A DNA stretch of 64,000 bases, taken from contig NZ_JBFAZX010000005.1 in NCBI RefSeq assembly GCF_040689395.1, forward strand, positions 186,001-250,000, in the 5' to 3' direction. This document shows, one piece after another, positions 62,637 through 64,000 of this stretch (its first letter is position 1; each line of letters opens with the position of its first letter). The position numbers and the translations under genes are program-made. The notes beneath the pieces are model-generated. The model was not told where the DNA came from, ran no database searches, and saw nothing but the letters and a program-made list of their open reading frames with translations. The DNA is from Dactylosporangium sp040689395. Its GTDB lineage: Bacteria > Actinomycetota > Actinomycetes > Mycobacteriales > Micromonosporaceae.

Positions 62637-63499
62637 ATTCGGTGGTTCGCGCCGCGGGCGGCGTCGTGTGGCGGCACACCAGCGGCGGCGCGCCGGAGAT
62701 CGTGCTCGTGCACCGGCCCCGGTACAACGACTGGTCGCTGCCCAAGGGCAAGCTCGACCCGGGCGAGCACGAGCTGACCGCCGCGGTCCGCGAGGTGTTC
62801 GAGGAGACGTCGGTGGAGGCGGTACCGCAGGTGCGGCTGCCCTCGATCAGATACCTCACCGGCGAGCCGGGCGTGGAGAAGCTCGTCGACTTCTGGTCGA
62901 TGCGCGCGGCCGCGTGGGTGCCGCGGCCGGCCGATGACGAGATCGAGGAGGCCCGGTGGGTGCCGGTCGCCGACGCGCAGTCGGCGCTGAGCTACGCGCA
63001 CGACCGGGGCGTGGTGCGCGCGTTCCTGGGCCTGCCGCCGGTCACCGCGGTGGTGGCGCTGGTACGGCATGCGAAGGCCGGCCGACGGGACGAATGGACC
63101 GGCACGGACGCCGAGCGGCCCCTGGAACCCGCCGGGGAACGCGACGCGCGGGCCCTGAGCGGGCTTCTGGCGCTGCTACGGCCGGACCGGGTGGTGTCGG
63201 CCACCCCCCTGCGGTGCCGCCAGACCGTGGAGCCGCTGGGGCTGCCGATGGAGGTCGACGCGACGTTCGACGAGTTGCAGGAGCCTGAGCCGGCCGCCGC
63301 GGCGCTGGCCGAGTTGGCCAAGCGCGGTGGCACGACCGTGGTGTGCAGCCAGGGCAAGCTGATGCCGCCGCTGCTCGCGGCGCTGACGAAGCGCAGCGAC
63401 GTCAACTTCCACACCCGTAAGGGCGCCGGATGGGTGCTGTGCTTCTCGGACGGGCGCATCGTCGGGCGGGATCGGCTGACGCCGGTGACGCTGCGGTAG
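62624..63499 (+). CDS. mutT1: NUDIX-phosphatase fusion, MutT1-like
   Basis: A 291-residue fusion like mycobacterial MutT1, which cleans oxidised guanine nucleotides and diadenosine polyphosphates. The NUDIX domain has an intact box (GKLDPGEHELTAAVREVFEE, then TSV); a histidine phosphatase domain of the SixA type begins near 143 with VVALVRHAKAGRRDEW and has SATPLRCRQTVEPLG. The ATG at 62624 overlaps the CHAD gene by 13 bases. A bidirectional terminator follows at 63517. Confidence 0.93.
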   Translation: MAEVNSVVRAAGGVVWRHTSGGAPEIVLVHRPRYNDWSLPKGKLDPGEHELTAAVREVFEETSVEAVPQVRLPSIRYLTGEPGVEKLVDFWSMRAAAWVPRPADDEIEEARWVPVADAQSALSYAHDRGVVRAFLGLPPVTAVVALVRHAKAGRRDEWTGTDAERPLEPAGERDARALSGLLALLRPDRVVSATPLRCRQTVEPLGLPMEVDATFDELQEPEPAAAALAELAKRGGTTVVCSQGKLMPPLLAALTKRSDVNFHTRKGAGWVLCFSDGRIVGRDRLTPVTLR

Positions 63500-63516
63500 T
63501 CGAAAGCGGAAAGGCG

Positions 63517-63549
63517 AAAGGGCGGCGCCGTGATTCGGAGCCGCCCTTT
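63517..63549. terminator. Bidirectional terminator
   Basis: AAAGGGCGGC (63517-63526) and GCCGCCCTTT (63540-63549) form a 10-bp stem with a 13-base loop and T-runs in both directions. It separates the convergent NUDIX-phosphatase and HU genes. Confidence 0.88.
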
Positions 63550-63564
63550 TCGTTGCCTGCTTCC

Positions 63565-64000
63565 TTACTTGGCTGCGGCCTTCTTGGCAGGCGCCTTCTT
63601 GGCGGCCGTGGTGGTCTTGGCCGCGGCCGTGGTGGCCGTCGTCGTCTTGCGCGCCGCCGTGGACGCCGCGGCGCGGGTCGTCTTGGCGGCGGCCTTCTTC
63701 GCCGGCGCGGCCTTGGTGGCGGCAGCCTTGGCCGGAGCGGCCTTGGTGGCGGCGGCCTTGGCCGGAGCGGCCTTCGCCTTCGCCGTGGTGGCCTTGGCCG
63801 TGGTGGCCTTGGCGGTCGTCGCCTTCGCGGCGGCCTTGGTCGCGACGGCCTTCTTTGCCGCGGCGACCTTCGGCACCTTGCCGCTGGCGACCATCTCGCG
63901 GAAGCTGGCGCCAGCGCGGAACGCGGGAACCGACGTCTTCTTCACCTTCACCGCTTCACCGGTGCGCGGGTTGCGGGCGGTTCTCGCACCACGGATGCGC
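63565..64000 (-). CDS. hup: DNA-binding protein HU, C-terminal part with Lys/Ala tail
   Basis: The last part of an actinobacterial HU-type (HupB/HupS) nucleoid protein whose N-terminus lies beyond the right edge. The visible start RIRGARTARNPRTGEAVKVK is the DNA-contacting beta-arm, followed by VPAFRAGASFREMVASGK, then an H1-like tail of about 100 residues with KAA, TTAKA and APAKAAATK repeats. About 55-60 N-terminal residues are missing. Such tails bind DNA and RNA, and are acetylated or methylated in mycobacteria. Confidence 0.95.
   Translation of the reverse strand, partial: RIRGARTARNPRTGEAVKVKKTSVPAFRAGASFREMVASGKVPKVAAAKKAVATKAAAKATTAKATTAKATTAKAKAAPAKAAATKAAPAKAAATKAAPAKKAAAKTTRAAASTAARKTTTATTAAAKTTTAAKKAPAKKAAAK

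Overview
The window is about 64 kb of a very GC-rich actinobacterial chromosome (G or C at nearly every third codon position, many GTG starts, DUF2469, DUF3515 and YceD families, PII with Tyr51, an F420-pathway guanylyltransferase, HU with a Lys/Ala tail). Gene content and order suggest a Micromonosporaceae-like soil actinomycete; that is an inference from families and synteny, not from a marker gene. No tRNA, rRNA, CRISPR, insertion sequence or prophage was seen. This is a housekeeping core region, and the unusual material lies in regulatory DNA and in repeat-rich extensions or insertions of otherwise ordinary proteins.

Layout. 1-4.9 kb: tsf (cut by the edge) and rpsB, a D/R-rich membrane protein and an aminotransferase. 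4.9-12.1 kb: DNA-processing genes dprA, comM and yraN on the minus strand, a MarR-GNAT fusion, then a ribbon-helix-helix gene translationally coupled to xerC and a class V aminotransferase. 12.1-20.8 kb: a LytM-like protein, DUF2469-rnhB-NUDIX, two tandem signal peptidases, rplS, trmD-rimM-KH-rpsP and two tandem DUF402 proteins. 20.9-30.2 kb: an amidohydrolase, ffh, the nitrogen operon amt-glnB-glnD with GlnR-type boxes, an APH-fold kinase and ftsY. 30.3-38.2 kb: a PhoD-like phosphatase, a NUDIX protein with a shortened box, glutathione peroxidase, a HAD protein, smc and a small coiled-coil protein. 38.5-48.7 kb: a CAP protein and a spherulin-4-like protein, facing the minus-strand chain recG-rsmD-coaD-DivIVA-like-YceD-rpmF-plsX-rnc-PIG-V-mutM. 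48.7-57.8 kb: a DAK2 protein, rpmB, thiL, an Lrp-type RAM protein, DUF3515, plsC-gpsA-transsulfuration enzyme, cofC and a small beta-barrel protein. 57.8-64 kb: a polyphosphate neighbourhood of ppk, CYTH-CHAD and a MutT1-type NUDIX-phosphatase, ending at HU.

How the genes work together. Three secretion and targeting parts (ffh, ftsY, two lepB genes) occur in one window. plsX, plsC and gpsA all serve phospholipid synthesis. amt, glnB and glnD form the standard PII nitrogen-sensing module. ppk, the CHAD protein and the NUDIX-phosphatase are plausibly one polyphosphate and nucleotide-hygiene module.

Most worth a second look: two pairs of DnaA-box-like 9-mers with identical 18-bp spacing, each about 55 nt upstream of a minus-strand start codon (yraN-comM-dprA and the LytM-like gene); a ribbon-helix-helix regulator whose nested palindromes overlap its own start codon and whose gene is coupled to xerC; a polyphosphate kinase with an extra N-terminus of about 410 residues containing a histone-H1-like basic segment and an acidic segment; and a CofC enzyme interrupted by about 108 residues of degenerate repeats. 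I did not find a clear multi-gene system that is wholly new.
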